Source: Patescibacteria group bacterium (GTDB taxonomy: Bacteria; Patescibacteriota; Doudnabacteria; UBA920). Taken from it: 35,901 bases of DNA. This document shows, piece by piece, positions 15,774 to 23,971 of this stretch. Position numbers and translations under genes: made by a program. The notes below the pieces were generated by a model. That model did no database searches and was not told where the DNA came from. It saw only the letters and a list, made by a program, of their open reading frames with translations. The stretch is from contig JAMCYA010000013.1 of the NCBI GenBank assembly GCA_023473845.1, forward strand, positions 1-35,901, written 5' to 3'. Within the stretch, counting starts at the first letter, position 1; each line of letters opens with the position of its first letter.

Positions 15774-17945
15774 ATGCTCAAACGCAAAAAATTTAAATTT
15801 TACTATCACCAGCAGGCTTTTTTACGCTTGAGCGACGGCCCAAAGCGCAGATACCCTTCGGGTAAAAAGTTCTTATTCTGGCTGGGCCGGGGCTTGTACG
15901 AAGTGGCTTACTGGGTGGGCTATGTCCTGTACGAGTTTTCCCGGCTCATAAAAGTTTTTTCCGTCACGGACTGGCGGCGTACGGGCAAGTCGTTAAAGCA
16001 GCGCTTCCACAAGTTTAGCCAGGCGCGGCCGGCCATGAACTTTACCGTGTTCGTTATTGTACTGCTTTTGCCCCTGGGCCTGATTGAGGGTTTCCGCCTG
16101 GCCGCCAAGGCCGTGGATACCCAAAACAAAGTTTTGCAGTTTACGGCCGCGGGTCTGGAGCAGTTCCAAAAAGCCAAAACCGATTTAGGCGAACAAAACT
16201 TTGCGGCCGCGGGCAACAGTTTTGCCCTGGCCGAGCGCAGCTTTAACACCGGCCGGGACGAACTTACGCAAATGGGCAGCATGCTGGGCGGCCTGGTCAA
16301 TTTGGCGCCGGTCAAACACCAGGCAGATTTGCTGGTGCAAACGGCCCAGCAGGCGGCCAGCGTGGGCTCGGAATTTTCGGCATTCGCCGAACAGATGAAC
16401 CAGCTGCAAATTACGCCAGCGGGTTTTGCCGTCACTGGCAACACTCAGTTTCCGGAGCTTATGGATCGCATGGATGCCTCCGTGGCCAAAATCAGCCGGG
16501 GGATTTTATTGATTGAAAACAACCTCCAAAACATTGACCCGAACAGCCTGCCTGCCGGCTACCGCGAAAGTTATGTGGAAAAAGCCGGCAGTTTTGCCGA
16601 GCTGGCCAAAAATTTCCAGAATCTGAAAAGCCTGTTCGAACTTTTCCGCTTAACCTTTTCCGGCCAGAACCGCATCCTGGTGGTTTTGGAAAACAACAAC
16701 GAGCTCCGGCCCACCGGCGGGTTTGTCGGCAGCTTTGCCAGCCTGAACGTGAAGGACGGCAACATTAGCACGCTGAAAATCGACAGCATTTACGCGCTCG
16801 ACGGCCAGCTGCAGGACAATATTGCGCCGCCTCAGCCCGTGCTCAACGTCAATAACCGCTGGTACATGCGCGACGCCAACTGGTTTGCCGATTTTCCGGA
16901 TTCCGCGCGCAAGCTATCCGCTTTTTACGAAAAGGAAGGCGGGGAAACGCCCGATATCATTATCGCCCTGACGCCTAACCTGATTATCGATTTGCTGCGC
17001 CTGACCGGGCCGGTGGACATGCCCAAGTACAACGTAACCCTCACGCCTGATAATTTTGTGGAATTGACCCAGGTGGTCAGCTCGGAATACGCCACCATGC
17101 CGGAAAATAAACCCAAACAAATTTTGGCCGACCTGGTGCCGGTGCTCTTCGACCGCCTGGCCAAGCTGGCGCCGGACCAAAAGCCGCAGTTTCTGGAAGC
17201 CTTGCAGAAAAATTTGAACGAGAAGCAGATTTTGCTATACTCCCGGAACGAGCCGCTGCAGAATTTGTACCAAAGTTTTAACTGGTCCGGGCACATTCTG
17301 GACACGGATCGCGACTACTTGTCGGTTGTGGGTGCAAATTTGGGCGCCACCAAGAGCGATCTTTACGTGGATCAAAGCATAAAACTGGTTACGGACATCG
17401 CGCTTGATGGCACAATTACCAACCACTTGACCATTACCCGGCACAACAAGCTGCCGCTTTTGGACCAGACTTTCAATAACAGTTTTATCCGCGTGCTCGT
17501 GCCCGCCGGCTCCAAGCTTCTGGAAAACCAGGGTTTCGATTACAAAGTATTGGACATGCAAAAACCTTTGGATCAAAAAACCGATGAAGAGGTTATGGCC
17601 TGGGAAAAGGGCGCGGTGCGCGACCTGGTCAGCGGCACGACCATTGGCACGGAAAGCGGTAAAACGTTCTTCGGCAACTGGCAAAAGCTGGACGGGGGGC
17701 AGACGCGCGACATAAATCTGGTCTACCAGCTGCCGTTTAAGCTAAAAGACATCGACCGCTACAGCCTGCTGCTGCAAAAGCAGCCGGGTGCGCAGAACCA
17801 AAATTTTACCCAGGAAGTGCACTTCGACAACCGCCGTTTGGAATGGTCCAATTTCCAGCCCCAGGACCTGACTGCCGATTCGTATTCCCAAACTTTGGAA
17901 TTAAACCGCGACCAGGTGCTGGGCGCCGTGTTCGTAAGGCGCTAA
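15774..17945 (+). CDS. DUF4012 membrane-anchored surface protein
   Basis: Function not established. A cytoplasmic N-terminal region of about 85 basic and aromatic residues precedes a TM helix (about 88-106). A helical extracellular segment (about 110-290) follows, and then the DUF4012 core, which opens with ENNNELRPTGGFVGSF (306-321), the diagnostic block of this family. 723 aa. The family is common in CPR and Actinobacteria and usually lies among envelope or polysaccharide genes. Here it is locked between ftsW and murJ with gaps of 4 and 7 nt, which argues for a role in cell-wall or surface-polymer assembly. The long basic cytoplasmic tail might contact other operon products; that is inference. 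Confidence 0.85.
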   Translation: MLKRKKFKFYYHQQAFLRLSDGPKRRYPSGKKFLFWLGRGLYEVAYWVGYVLYEFSRLIKVFSVTDWRRTGKSLKQRFHKFSQARPAMNFTVFVIVLLLPLGLIEGFRLAAKAVDTQNKVLQFTAAGLEQFQKAKTDLGEQNFAAAGNSFALAERSFNTGRDELTQMGSMLGGLVNLAPVKHQADLLVQTAQQAASVGSEFSAFAEQMNQLQITPAGFAVTGNTQFPELMDRMDASVAKISRGILLIENNLQNIDPNSLPAGYRESYVEKAGSFAELAKNFQNLKSLFELFRLTFSGQNRILVVLENNNELRPTGGFVGSFASLNVKDGNISTLKIDSIYALDGQLQDNIAPPQPVLNVNNRWYMRDANWFADFPDSARKLSAFYEKEGGETPDIIIALTPNLIIDLLRLTGPVDMPKYNVTLTPDNFVELTQVVSSEYATMPENKPKQILADLVPVLFDRLAKLAPDQKPQFLEALQKNLNEKQILLYSRNEPLQNLYQSFNWSGHILDTDRDYLSVVGANLGATKSDLYVDQSIKLVTDIALDGTITNHLTITRHNKLPLLDQTFNNSFIRVLVPAGSKLLENQGFDYKVLDMQKPLDQKTDEEVMAWEKGAVRDLVSGTTIGTESGKTFFGNWQKLDGGQTRDINLVYQLPFKLKDIDRYSLLLQKQPGAQNQNFTQEVHFDNRRLEWSNFQPQDLTADSYSQTLELNRDQVLGAVFVRR

Positions 17946-17952
17946 CCCAATT

Positions 17953-19536
17953 ATGCTTGGCCTAAAAAATCTGGAAACCAATTTTAACAGCTCCAAAGCC
18001 GCGCTCATCGTGGGCTTTTTAACGCTGGCCTCGCGCTTGGTGGGGCTGCTGCGCGACCGCTTGTTTGCCTCCAAATTCGGGGCGGGGGATATCCTGGACG
18101 CATACTACGCCGCTTTCCGCATCCCGGATTTAATCTTCAATTTACTGGTATTGGGCACGCTGTCCGTGGCTTTTATTCCCGTGTTTACTTCCCTGCTGAT
18201 TAAAGACAAGCAGCGGGCCATAAAAAACGCCAACACCGTACTCAATTTTTCCGCGGGCATTATGACTCTCTTTTGCCTGCTGCTCTTGCTGCTCTCCAAA
18301 CCGCTCACGCATTTGCTGGTCCCGGGTTTTACGGGGCAAAAACTGCAAAACACCTTGCTCTTGACCCGCATCTTCCTGCTGTCGCCGATAATTTTTACCA
18401 TTTCCAACGTCTTTAGCAGCGTGCTCAATGCCAGCAAGCGTTTTTTCATCGTGGGTTTTGCGCCCGTGCTCTATAACCTGGGCATCATTTTCGGTCTGCT
18501 GGTCTTGTACCCCAAGCTGGGCATTATGGGTTTGGGTCTGGGCGTTATTTTGGGCGCCGTGCTGCACGCGCTCTGCCAAATCCCCGAAGTGCTGTCGTTG
18601 GGCTTTTCTTGGCAGCCGGTTTTGGATATTAAAGACGAAGCCGTGCGGAAAATCGGCCGTCTGTTCTTGCCCCGCATTATTGGCGTGGATAATTCCCAGG
18701 TCAGCCTGCTTATCGGTTCCGTGGTCGGTTCGGTTTTAGCTTCCGGCTCCATTGCGGTTTTTACTTTGGCCAACAATTTGCAGGCCGTGCCTGTGGGTAT
18801 TTTTGCCATTTCTTCGGCCGTGGCCATTTTCCCCGTGCTCTCCGAAGAGTATGCCCGGCAGGAGCACGAAAAATTCCTGAACAGTCTGCGCGAAACCATT
18901 GTGCAGATTTCTTTTTACATTATCCCCATCAGCATCCTGCTTTTGCTGCTCCGGGCCCATGCCGTGCGCCTGGCTTTTGGCGCAGGTAAATTTAACTGGG
19001 ACGATACGCGCGCCACGTTCCAGGTATTGGGCATTTTCAGCATTTCGCTGTTCACCCAGGCGCTCTCACCCCTGTTCTCCCGAGCTTTTTACGCGCGCCA
19101 CAATACCAAGATTCCGGTAGTCATCAACCTGGGCGCTATGGCTCTAAACGCCTTTCTGGCGTATTATTTGGGCCTGAGAATGGGGATTTCCGGGGTTGCC
19201 TGGGGTTTTACCCTTTCCAGCATTTTAAACGCCATAGCCCTGTTTGTGGTCTTGCACTACAGCCTCTCTGAATCCGTGGACAATAGCCACGCCCTCCGCT
19301 TGTTTGACCAGCAGCTCGTTGACAGCCTGCTTAAAATTTTGGCCGCGAGCTTGGCCATGGGCCTGGTAACCTACGCCTGGCTGTATGCGCTGGCACCCTG
19401 GCTGGATACCCACACGGGCTTGGGCCTTTTGGTCCAATCTGGGGTATCCGCGTTCTTTGGCCTGAGCACTTTATTTGTTTGCGCATATTATGTAAAATTA
19501 CCCCAGGCTGTTCGATTGGCCAGGAAGCTGTTTTAA
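17953..19536 (+). CDS. murJ: Lipid II flippase MurJ (MviN family)
   Basis: Moves lipid II across the membrane for peptidoglycan synthesis. Seen: the N-terminal signature LASRLVGLLRDRLFASKFGAG, ILDAYYAAFRIPDLIFNLLVLGTLS, a central ANNLQAVPVGIFAISSAVAIFPVLSE block, and ALSPLFSRAFYARHNTKIPV, all typical of MurJ. There are about 14 hydrophobic helices over 527 aa. It follows the DUF4012 gene by 7 nt and precedes lepA by 18 nt, completing the lipid II route begun by mraY in the same operon. Confidence 0.96.
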   Translation: MLGLKNLETNFNSSKAALIVGFLTLASRLVGLLRDRLFASKFGAGDILDAYYAAFRIPDLIFNLLVLGTLSVAFIPVFTSLLIKDKQRAIKNANTVLNFSAGIMTLFCLLLLLLSKPLTHLLVPGFTGQKLQNTLLLTRIFLLSPIIFTISNVFSSVLNASKRFFIVGFAPVLYNLGIIFGLLVLYPKLGIMGLGLGVILGAVLHALCQIPEVLSLGFSWQPVLDIKDEAVRKIGRLFLPRIIGVDNSQVSLLIGSVVGSVLASGSIAVFTLANNLQAVPVGIFAISSAVAIFPVLSEEYARQEHEKFLNSLRETIVQISFYIIPISILLLLLRAHAVRLAFGAGKFNWDDTRATFQVLGIFSISLFTQALSPLFSRAFYARHNTKIPVVINLGAMALNAFLAYYLGLRMGISGVAWGFTLSSILNAIALFVVLHYSLSESVDNSHALRLFDQQLVDSLLKILAASLAMGLVTYAWLYALAPWLDTHTGLGLLVQSGVSAFFGLSTLFVCAYYVKLPQAVRLARKLF

Positions 19537-19554
19537 GAAAGACCCCCGAAGGAC

Positions 19555-21348
19555 ATGGACCTGAAGCATATCCGAAATTTTTGCATCATTGCGCATATTG
19601 ACCACGGCAAATCCACGCTCGCGGACCGGCTTTTGGAAGTTACCCACACAGTTGCCAAACGGGACATGAAAAGCCAGCTTTTGGACACCATGGATTTGGA
19701 GCGGGAGAGGGGCATTACCATCAAGCTCCAGCCCGTGCGCATGGAATACACGCTGAATAACGAAAAGTACCTTTTGAATTTGATTGATACGCCGGGTCAC
19801 GTGGATTTTACCTACGAAGTTTCGCGCTCCTTAAACGCCTGCGAGGGCGCTATTTTGGTGGTGGATTCCACCCAGGGCATCGAGGCCCAGACTTTGGCCA
19901 ACGTGCACTTGGCTTTGGAGCACAACCTAAAGCTAATTCCCGTGGTCAACAAAATAGACTTGCCCAACTCCAACCGCGAGGAAACCGCGCGTGAACTTAT
20001 GGACGCGTTCGGCTTTGAGGAAAACGAAATCCTTTACGCTTCCGGCAAAACCGGCGAAGGCGTGGAGGGCATACTTAAGGCCATTATTGAGCGCGTGCCC
20101 GAACCCGTGGGCGATTCCAAAAAGCCGCTTAAGGCCCTGATATTTGATTCCAGCTACGACATCCATAAAGGCGTGATTGTGTTTGTGCGCGTTATGGATG
20201 GCGAATTGTTCCCGCGCGAAAAAATTTGGCTCATGGGCAGCAAGACCGAGGCGGAAAGCCTGGAAGTCGGCTACTTTAACCCCAAGTTCGAAAAATCCGG
20301 CCAGCTTAACACCAGCGAAGTGGGCTACATTGTTACGGGCTTGCGCGATGTCAGCCGCGCGCGCGTGGGCGACACGGTGACTCTGTTCGAAGGACGCCAA
20401 ACAGTAGAGCCCTTGCCCGGCTACAAGCAAATTAAGCCCATGGTCTATGCCACCATTTTTCCCACTTCGGGCGACGACTATCCGCTCTTGCGCGATGCCA
20501 TAGAAAAGCTCAAGCTTTCGGACGCGGCTTTGGAATTTGAACCCGTGAACATTCCCAGCATTGGCTTTGGCTTCCGCACGGGCTTTTTGGGTTTGCTCCA
20601 CATGGATATTGTGCAGGAGCGCTTAACCCGCGAATACAATTTAGATTTGGTGCTCACCGCGCCTACTGTGGCTTACCGCGTGGTCAAAAACAGCGGCGAG
20701 GAAGTGCTTATCCATAACCCCGCGGAATTCCCGGACCCTTCGCACATTAAGGAAATTTTTGAACCCTGGATGGCGGTCAACATTTTAACTCCCAGCGACT
20801 ACATTGGGCCAATTATGGAAATCGCCACCCAAAGGCGCGCCATTTCCAAGGACATTAAATACATTGGCAAGGACCGGGTGGACATGATTTTCGAAATGCC
20901 TTTGGCCAACATCATTACCGACTTTTACGATAAGCTAAAAAGCGTGTCCTCGGGCTACGCCAGCCTGAACTACGAATTTATGGAAGAGCGCCCGGGTGAT
21001 TTGGTCAAAGTGGATATTTTAGTGGCCAGCGAGCCTGTGCCGGCCATGGCCGCCATTATGCACCGCTCCACCGCGCACATAGACGGCAAGGAACTGGTGG
21101 AAAAGCTCAAAACGCTTATTCCCCGCCATCAGTTTGAAATTGCCATCCAAGCTGCCATTGGCGGCAAAATTGTAGCCCGCGAAACCATTTCGGCTTTGCG
21201 CAAAGACGTAACCGGCTACCTCTACGGCGGCGACGTTACCCGCAAAATGAAGTTACTGAATAAGCAAAAAAAGGGCAAAAAGCGGATGAAGAAGATTGGG
21301 AAGGTTGATATACCCCAAGAAGCCTTTTTGGCAGTGTTGAAAAAATAA
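19555..21348 (+). CDS. lepA: Elongation factor 4 (LepA), ribosome back-translocating GTPase
   Basis: Translational GTPase acting on stalled or mispositioned ribosomes. Seen: G1 AHIDHGKST (13-21), G3 DTPGH (78-82), G4 NKID (132-135), the LepA-specific region with GFGFRTGFLGLLHMDI, and the C-terminal domain ending in lysine-rich KKGKKRMKKIGKV and IPQEAF. 597 aa is standard. GAAGGAC sits almost against the ATG, too close for an ideal ribosome-binding site. It is the last gene of the mraY operon. No terminator follows at once, and the next promoter's -10 lies just after its stop. Confidence 0.97.
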   Translation: MDLKHIRNFCIIAHIDHGKSTLADRLLEVTHTVAKRDMKSQLLDTMDLERERGITIKLQPVRMEYTLNNEKYLLNLIDTPGHVDFTYEVSRSLNACEGAILVVDSTQGIEAQTLANVHLALEHNLKLIPVVNKIDLPNSNREETARELMDAFGFEENEILYASGKTGEGVEGILKAIIERVPEPVGDSKKPLKALIFDSSYDIHKGVIVFVRVMDGELFPREKIWLMGSKTEAESLEVGYFNPKFEKSGQLNTSEVGYIVTGLRDVSRARVGDTVTLFEGRQTVEPLPGYKQIKPMVYATIFPTSGDDYPLLRDAIEKLKLSDAALEFEPVNIPSIGFGFRTGFLGLLHMDIVQERLTREYNLDLVLTAPTVAYRVVKNSGEEVLIHNPAEFPDPSHIKEIFEPWMAVNILTPSDYIGPIMEIATQRRAISKDIKYIGKDRVDMIFEMPLANIITDFYDKLKSVSSGYASLNYEFMEERPGDLVKVDILVASEPVPAMAAIMHRSTAHIDGKELVEKLKTLIPRHQFEIAIQAAIGGKIVARETISALRKDVTGYLYGGDVTRKMKLLNKQKKGKKRMKKIGKVDIPQEAFLAVLKK

Positions 21349-21353
21349 TTTTG

Positions 21354-21362
21354 TGATATACT
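21354..21362 (+). promoter_or_regulatory. Extended -10 promoter of the DUF3800 cassette
   Basis: TGA followed by TATACT (21357-21362), directly after the lepA stop. No good -35 at 17 bp. The start is expected near 21369, about 18 nt before the small ORF. Confidence 0.5.
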
Positions 21363-21386
21363 AGAGACACTAGTAAAAATACGCTT

Positions 21387-21554
21387 ATGAAAAAAGACAA
21401 AAAAGTAATCAAAGTATCGGGTGTGGAAAGAGAGATTTTGAGAGAAATTGTTCGCTCAGAAAAGGCAAATATTAGGGTGTTTAATTTGCAAAACAAGAGC
21501 GAACATAACAGATATGAACGTACACTACAAAGTTTAGACAATAAATTATCGTAG
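21387..21554 (+). CDS. Small charged protein (55 aa) upstream of the DUF3800 gene
   Basis: Unrecognised. The ORF encodes 55 residues beginning MKKDKKVIKVSGVEREILRE and ending LDNKLS. It is rich in Lys, Arg and Glu, predicted helical, with no TM and no cysteine. Its base composition is as AT-rich as the next gene and unlike the GC-rich operons on either side. It lies 12 nt upstream of the DUF3800 gene and downstream of an extended -10, so the two are probably co-transcribed. It could be a small partner or antitoxin-like regulator of the DUF3800 protein, but nothing in its sequence proves that. Confidence 0.6.
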   Translation: MKKDKKVIKVSGVEREILREIVRSEKANIRVFNLQNKSEHNRYERTLQSLDNKLS

Positions 21555-21566
21555 GGTGATAAGGAT

Positions 21567-22295
21567 ATGTTTGTCGCATGTGATGAAAGTGGAATACAGG
21601 CTTCAGATAAATACCTGGTAATCGGTTCGGTCTGGATGTCTAAATCTAAACTATCAGAATTCGAAAAAAAGGTTACAACACTAAGGTTAAATTCGAAGTG
21701 CTGGGGCGAAATTAAATGGAACAAGGTTAGGAGCATGTCTAACGACATGCTTTCTTTTTATAAATTTTTTATTGATTTAGCCTTTGATGATATCCCCGTA
21801 TGTTTTCGTTTCGTTGTAGTAGAAAAATCTCTTTTGAACTTAAAAAAATACCACGAAAACAGCATAGAATTAGTTCGTTTAAAATTTCTACACCTTCTTA
21901 TCAGTAGATATGCCGATAAATTTCTTGATGGCAAAACAAAAAAAGGTTTACATATAGTTATTGACGAATTTGAAGAGAGCAGGCAAGCAAAGGAAGAACA
22001 TTGGCAACAAAAAACTAGAAAATATACCGAGTCACACCTTGAGTGCCCAATTGAGCATATGCAACCATGTAATTCCCACATATGTTCATTGGTTCAGCTT
22101 TGTGATTTGTTTACTGGGGCGACTTCTTATTCTTGGAATACACCTGAAAGCAAGAGGCGGTTGCAAAAAAATGAACTTGCAAATTATATTGAGAGAAAAA
22201 CTGGTAAAAAACTAGACTCTGTGACCTTACCAACAGAAAAAGAGTTTAACATGTGGAGATGGAAACCCAGCCCATTCAAACAGACATTTTTATAA
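21567..22295 (+). CDS. DUF3800 protein, putative RNase H-fold nuclease
   Basis: Matches the DUF3800 pattern: DESG at the N-terminus (D6, E7), a GEIKW block (E48), an inner strand ending IDEF (D133, E134), and QLCDLFTGA (D180). The spacing of acidic residues fits an RNase H-like metal site, so nuclease activity is a reasonable but unproven inference. 242 aa, soluble, with several cysteines (C5, C45, C79, C160, C168, C173, C179). Strongly AT-rich codon use contrasts with lepA and the genes around it, a sign of recent transfer. It has an AT-rich 55-aa gene upstream and a bidirectional terminator downstream. An upstream AGGGTGAT about 10 nt before the ATG may serve as ribosome-binding site. DUF3800 genes are often found in variable regions. 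Confidence 0.82.
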   Translation: MFVACDESGIQASDKYLVIGSVWMSKSKLSEFEKKVTTLRLNSKCWGEIKWNKVRSMSNDMLSFYKFFIDLAFDDIPVCFRFVVVEKSLLNLKKYHENSIELVRLKFLHLLISRYADKFLDGKTKKGLHIVIDEFEESRQAKEEHWQQKTRKYTESHLECPIEHMQPCNSHICSLVQLCDLFTGATSYSWNTPESKRRLQKNELANYIERKTGKKLDSVTLPTEKEFNMWRWKPSPFKQTFL

Positions 22296-22310
22296 TCTTA
22301 CTTTAAAAAC

Positions 22311-22344
22311 AGGACGTCCCCGGCGCGGTTGGGGACGTCCTTTT
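22311..22344. terminator. Bidirectional intrinsic terminator
   Basis: Perfect 11-bp stem AGGACGTCCCC (22311-22321) and GGGGACGTCCT (22331-22341), 9-nt loop, followed by T's on the plus strand and with AAAAAC before it. It separates the convergent DUF3800 gene and the minus-strand orphan. Confidence 0.88.
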
Positions 22345-22361
22345 GAATGCGGTAAACACCG

Positions 22362-22637
22362 CTAGGGCCGGAGGGCAACGGGGATGAATCCGTTCTCGTG
22401 TGCACTGGTAGCGTACCGGAGAAAGGTTTCCTCGGATAGGGCAACGCCCCTGCCCAGGAGTAACCCTATTTCCCATAGGAGCTCCTGGATGCGCGTCTTG
22501 GCCATTTCGGGTGTCCACCCGAAGATGGTGGCCGCCTTGACCACCAAGGCCTTGAGGCTCTGGTCGTTTTCATTTGCCCGGAATTGCGCATGTGCGCCCT
22601 TCAAGGCTTCAACTTCCCCCGTCTGTATTTTCAGCAT
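22362..22637 (-). CDS. Orphan protein, 91 aa
   Basis: Unrecognised. From the ATG at 22637 it reads MLKIQTGEVEALKGAHAQFR..., mostly helical and soluble, with a central KALVVKAATIFGWTPEMAKT segment that could form a small helical bundle. A TTG start at 22670 would lengthen it to 102 aa, but that codon lies upstream of the -10 box TATACT on this strand, so the ATG is preferred. That ATG is 6 nt from the box, implying a leaderless message. It is convergent with the DUF3800 gene and shares its terminator. Base composition is close to the host norm, so it need not belong to the AT-rich cassette. Confidence 0.6.
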   Translation of the reverse strand: MLKIQTGEVEALKGAHAQFRANENDQSLKALVVKAATIFGWTPEMAKTRIQELLWEIGLLLGRGVALSEETFLRYATSAHENGFIPVALRP

Positions 22638-22643
22638 AAATCC

Positions 22644-22649
22644 AGTATA
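22644..22649 (-). promoter_or_regulatory. -10 box for the 91-aa orphan (leaderless)
   Basis: TATACT read on the minus strand (22649-22644), 6 nt before the ATG at 22637. A TTGCCT lies 15 bp upstream as a possible but short-spaced -35. Confidence 0.45.
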
Positions 22650-22681
22650 TTCCTTTTTATAAATAGGCAAAAGCCCAAATC

Positions 22682-22690
22682 TGATATACT
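22682..22690 (+). promoter_or_regulatory. Extended -10 promoter of the CxxC membrane protein
   Basis: TGA then TATACT (22685-22690); start near 22697, giving a leader of about 24 nt. It is divergent from the orphan promoter and shares ten identical bases with the box at 21354-21363. Confidence 0.5.
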
Positions 22691-22720
22691 ATAACAACTA
22701 TTTATTATTCAAATCTTTAA

Positions 22721-23329
22721 ATGAAGAACGAAGAAAAAAAGTCACGGATTAGCTGGTTAATGGAAAACATTAGGGCTTTGCAGAGCGAGCTGGACGCGGA
22801 ACTCGCCAAGCAGCGGGCAAGATTGTCTTACGGCCTGGAAAAGGGGAGGGCGGTTTTTGAGCAGGAAATTTTAAGAAGGCAAAAAGAACTTAAGATTAGC
22901 CTGTTTAAATACGTAACTCATGCCAATATTTTAACTGTGCTCACTGCGCCGGTCATTTATGCCATGATTGTGCCGTTTGTATTTTTGGATATCTGCGTGA
23001 GCATTTACCAGTTTGTGTGTTTTCCGGCTTACGGCATTACCAAAGTAAAGCGCAACGACTACATTGTTTTTGACCGCGAATACCTGGCCTACTTGAATTT
23101 GCTGCAAAAAATTAACTGCGGCTACTGTTCCTATGCCAATGGCGTGGCCGGGTATGTGCGGGAAGTGGCTGGCCGCACGGAAGAATACTGGTGCCCCATT
23201 AAGCACGCCAAAAAAATGGTTAACGCCCACGAGCACTACAAAAACTTTGTGGAGTTCGGGGATGCCGAAAGCTTCCGCGAATTAATGAAGCACGAGCCGG
23301 ATTTACACAAAGAGGCAAAAGAAAGCTAG
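22721..23329 (+). CDS. Conserved membrane protein with cysteine pair
   Basis: I recognise the core as a widespread uncharacterised bacterial protein, but know no function. Residues 1-60 are charged and helical, probably coiled coil. Then come one long or two short TM helices (about 68-102) and a conserved soluble block, KINCGYCSYANGVAGYVREV, with C133 and C136. EEYWCPIKHAKK follows with C158 and H162. The three Cys and one His could bind a metal or form a redox site. 202 aa. It is transcribed from its own promoter and ends 4 nt before the -35 of the next small gene. Confidence 0.75.
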   Translation: MKNEEKKSRISWLMENIRALQSELDAELAKQRARLSYGLEKGRAVFEQEILRRQKELKISLFKYVTHANILTVLTAPVIYAMIVPFVFLDICVSIYQFVCFPAYGITKVKRNDYIVFDREYLAYLNLLQKINCGYCSYANGVAGYVREVAGRTEEYWCPIKHAKKMVNAHEHYKNFVEFGDAESFRELMKHEPDLHKEAKES

Positions 23330-23333
23330 GGCA

Positions 23334-23362
23334 TTGACAAAACTCCTGAATTTGGGTAAATT
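23334..23362 (+). promoter_or_regulatory. Promoter for the 67-aa small gene
   Basis: Perfect -35 TTGACA (23334-23339), 17-bp spacer, -10 TAAATT (23357-23362). Start near 23369; leader of about 42 nt containing AAGGAG. Confidence 0.75.
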
Positions 23363-23410
23363 ACCAAGTTATCTGACCGCGTATCCCAAATCACAAGGAG
23401 TGAAACAATA

Positions 23411-23614
23411 ATGAAAGGCAAGTCGGAAGACATCCACACGGTAATGAACTTCACCGCCGATGGGGAAATCCATTTTACCCAGCACGAGCCGGACGACTGT
23501 CCGGTGCACGGCAACGGCCAAACCAAAGGCAAGAGCCACGTTGGCTCAACTGCAGCGTTCCGCCTTGGCTGGGACGAGTGGCAAGCCCGAAGCCGCAAGG
23601 CCAACCTCAACTAA
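23411..23614 (+). CDS. Small soluble protein (67 aa), unknown
   Basis: Unrecognised. 67 residues starting MKGKSEDIHTVMNFTADGEI, with four His, one Cys (C30) and an acidic N-terminal half, then a basic C-terminal half ending SRKANLN. No signal peptide or TM. The support for it being real is its expression signals: a near-consensus promoter, a strong Shine-Dalgarno AAGGAG (23395-23400) about 10 nt before the ATG, which is rare in this window, and a strong hairpin terminator just after it. It therefore looks like a well-expressed single-gene unit. CPVHGNG with nearby His might bind metal, but the spacing is not a known motif. Confidence 0.65.
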   Translation: MKGKSEDIHTVMNFTADGEIHFTQHEPDDCPVHGNGQTKGKSHVGSTAAFRLGWDEWQARSRKANLN

Positions 23615-23641
23615 CGGCCTCATACTGGCCTAATCTAACCC

Positions 23642-23688
23642 GCGCGTTCCCTGAAAGCTCCGGCTAAAGGGGAACGCGCTTTGTTTTG
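23642..23688 (+). terminator. Intrinsic terminator after the 67-aa gene
   Basis: 10-bp perfect stem GCGCGTTCCC (23642-23651) and GGGAACGCGC (23670-23679) with an 18-nt loop, then TTTGTTTT. Confidence 0.82.
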
Positions 23689-23701
23689 CTGACAAAATGA
23701 A

Positions 23702-23735
23702 AACGACTGCGCGGCAAAGGGGACCGGCAGCCGTT
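23702..23735 (-). terminator. Possible terminator for the minus-strand 57-aa gene
   Basis: On the minus strand AACGGCTGC pairs with GCAGTCGTT (9 bp, one G-U), followed by a T-rich stretch (TTCATTTT). It lies 27 nt after the stop of the small gene. Confidence 0.5.
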
Positions 23736-23761
23736 TCCTTGTTGGAGCGGAGGCGGATAAG

Positions 23762-23935
23762 CTACGGCACAGCGGCTGTAGCGGCGGTACTGGGCGATGG
23801 GGGGTTAGTGGTTTGCGCCACCTGTTGGTTTTTGGCCAAATGGAGCAGGAAAATGACGCCTGCCACAATGAAGAATAACCGAAGCAGCCACATGGCTGCA
23901 AGCGATTGCTGTTGACGACGGTTCCGTCTGCTCAT
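23762..23935 (-). CDS. Small membrane protein (57 aa)
   Basis: Unrecognised small integral membrane protein. It begins MSRRNRRQQQSLAAM, a basic cytoplasmic start, followed by one TM helix (about 15-34, WLLRLFFIVAGVIFLLHLA) and a short Pro/Ser/Thr-rich tail predicted outside. A longer reading frame extends upstream to 24133, but the ATG at 23935 is selected by a near-consensus promoter (23972-24000) and a GGGAGG about 12 nt before it. An opposing 72-residue frame on the plus strand has none of these signals. The function is unknown. Confidence 0.62.
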   Translation of the reverse strand: MSRRNRRQQQSLAAMWLLRLFFIVAGVIFLLHLAKNQQVAQTTNPPSPSTAATAAVP

Positions 23936-23971
23936 ATCTTGAGAAACCCTCCCTATGGTTTCTAATTGCAA

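Noticed and set aside
19933..20601. 222-aa open frame antisense to lepA
   Set aside because: Shadow of a highly conserved gene; no start signals or recognisable motif.
21567..22295. DUF3800 gene as a transposase
   Set aside because: No terminal inverted repeats or DDE/HUH/serine-recombinase motifs; the acidic pattern fits DUF3800 instead.
23697..23915. 72-aa plus-strand frame opposite the 57-aa membrane protein
   Set aside because: No promoter or ribosome-binding site and a random-looking sequence; the minus-strand gene has both.
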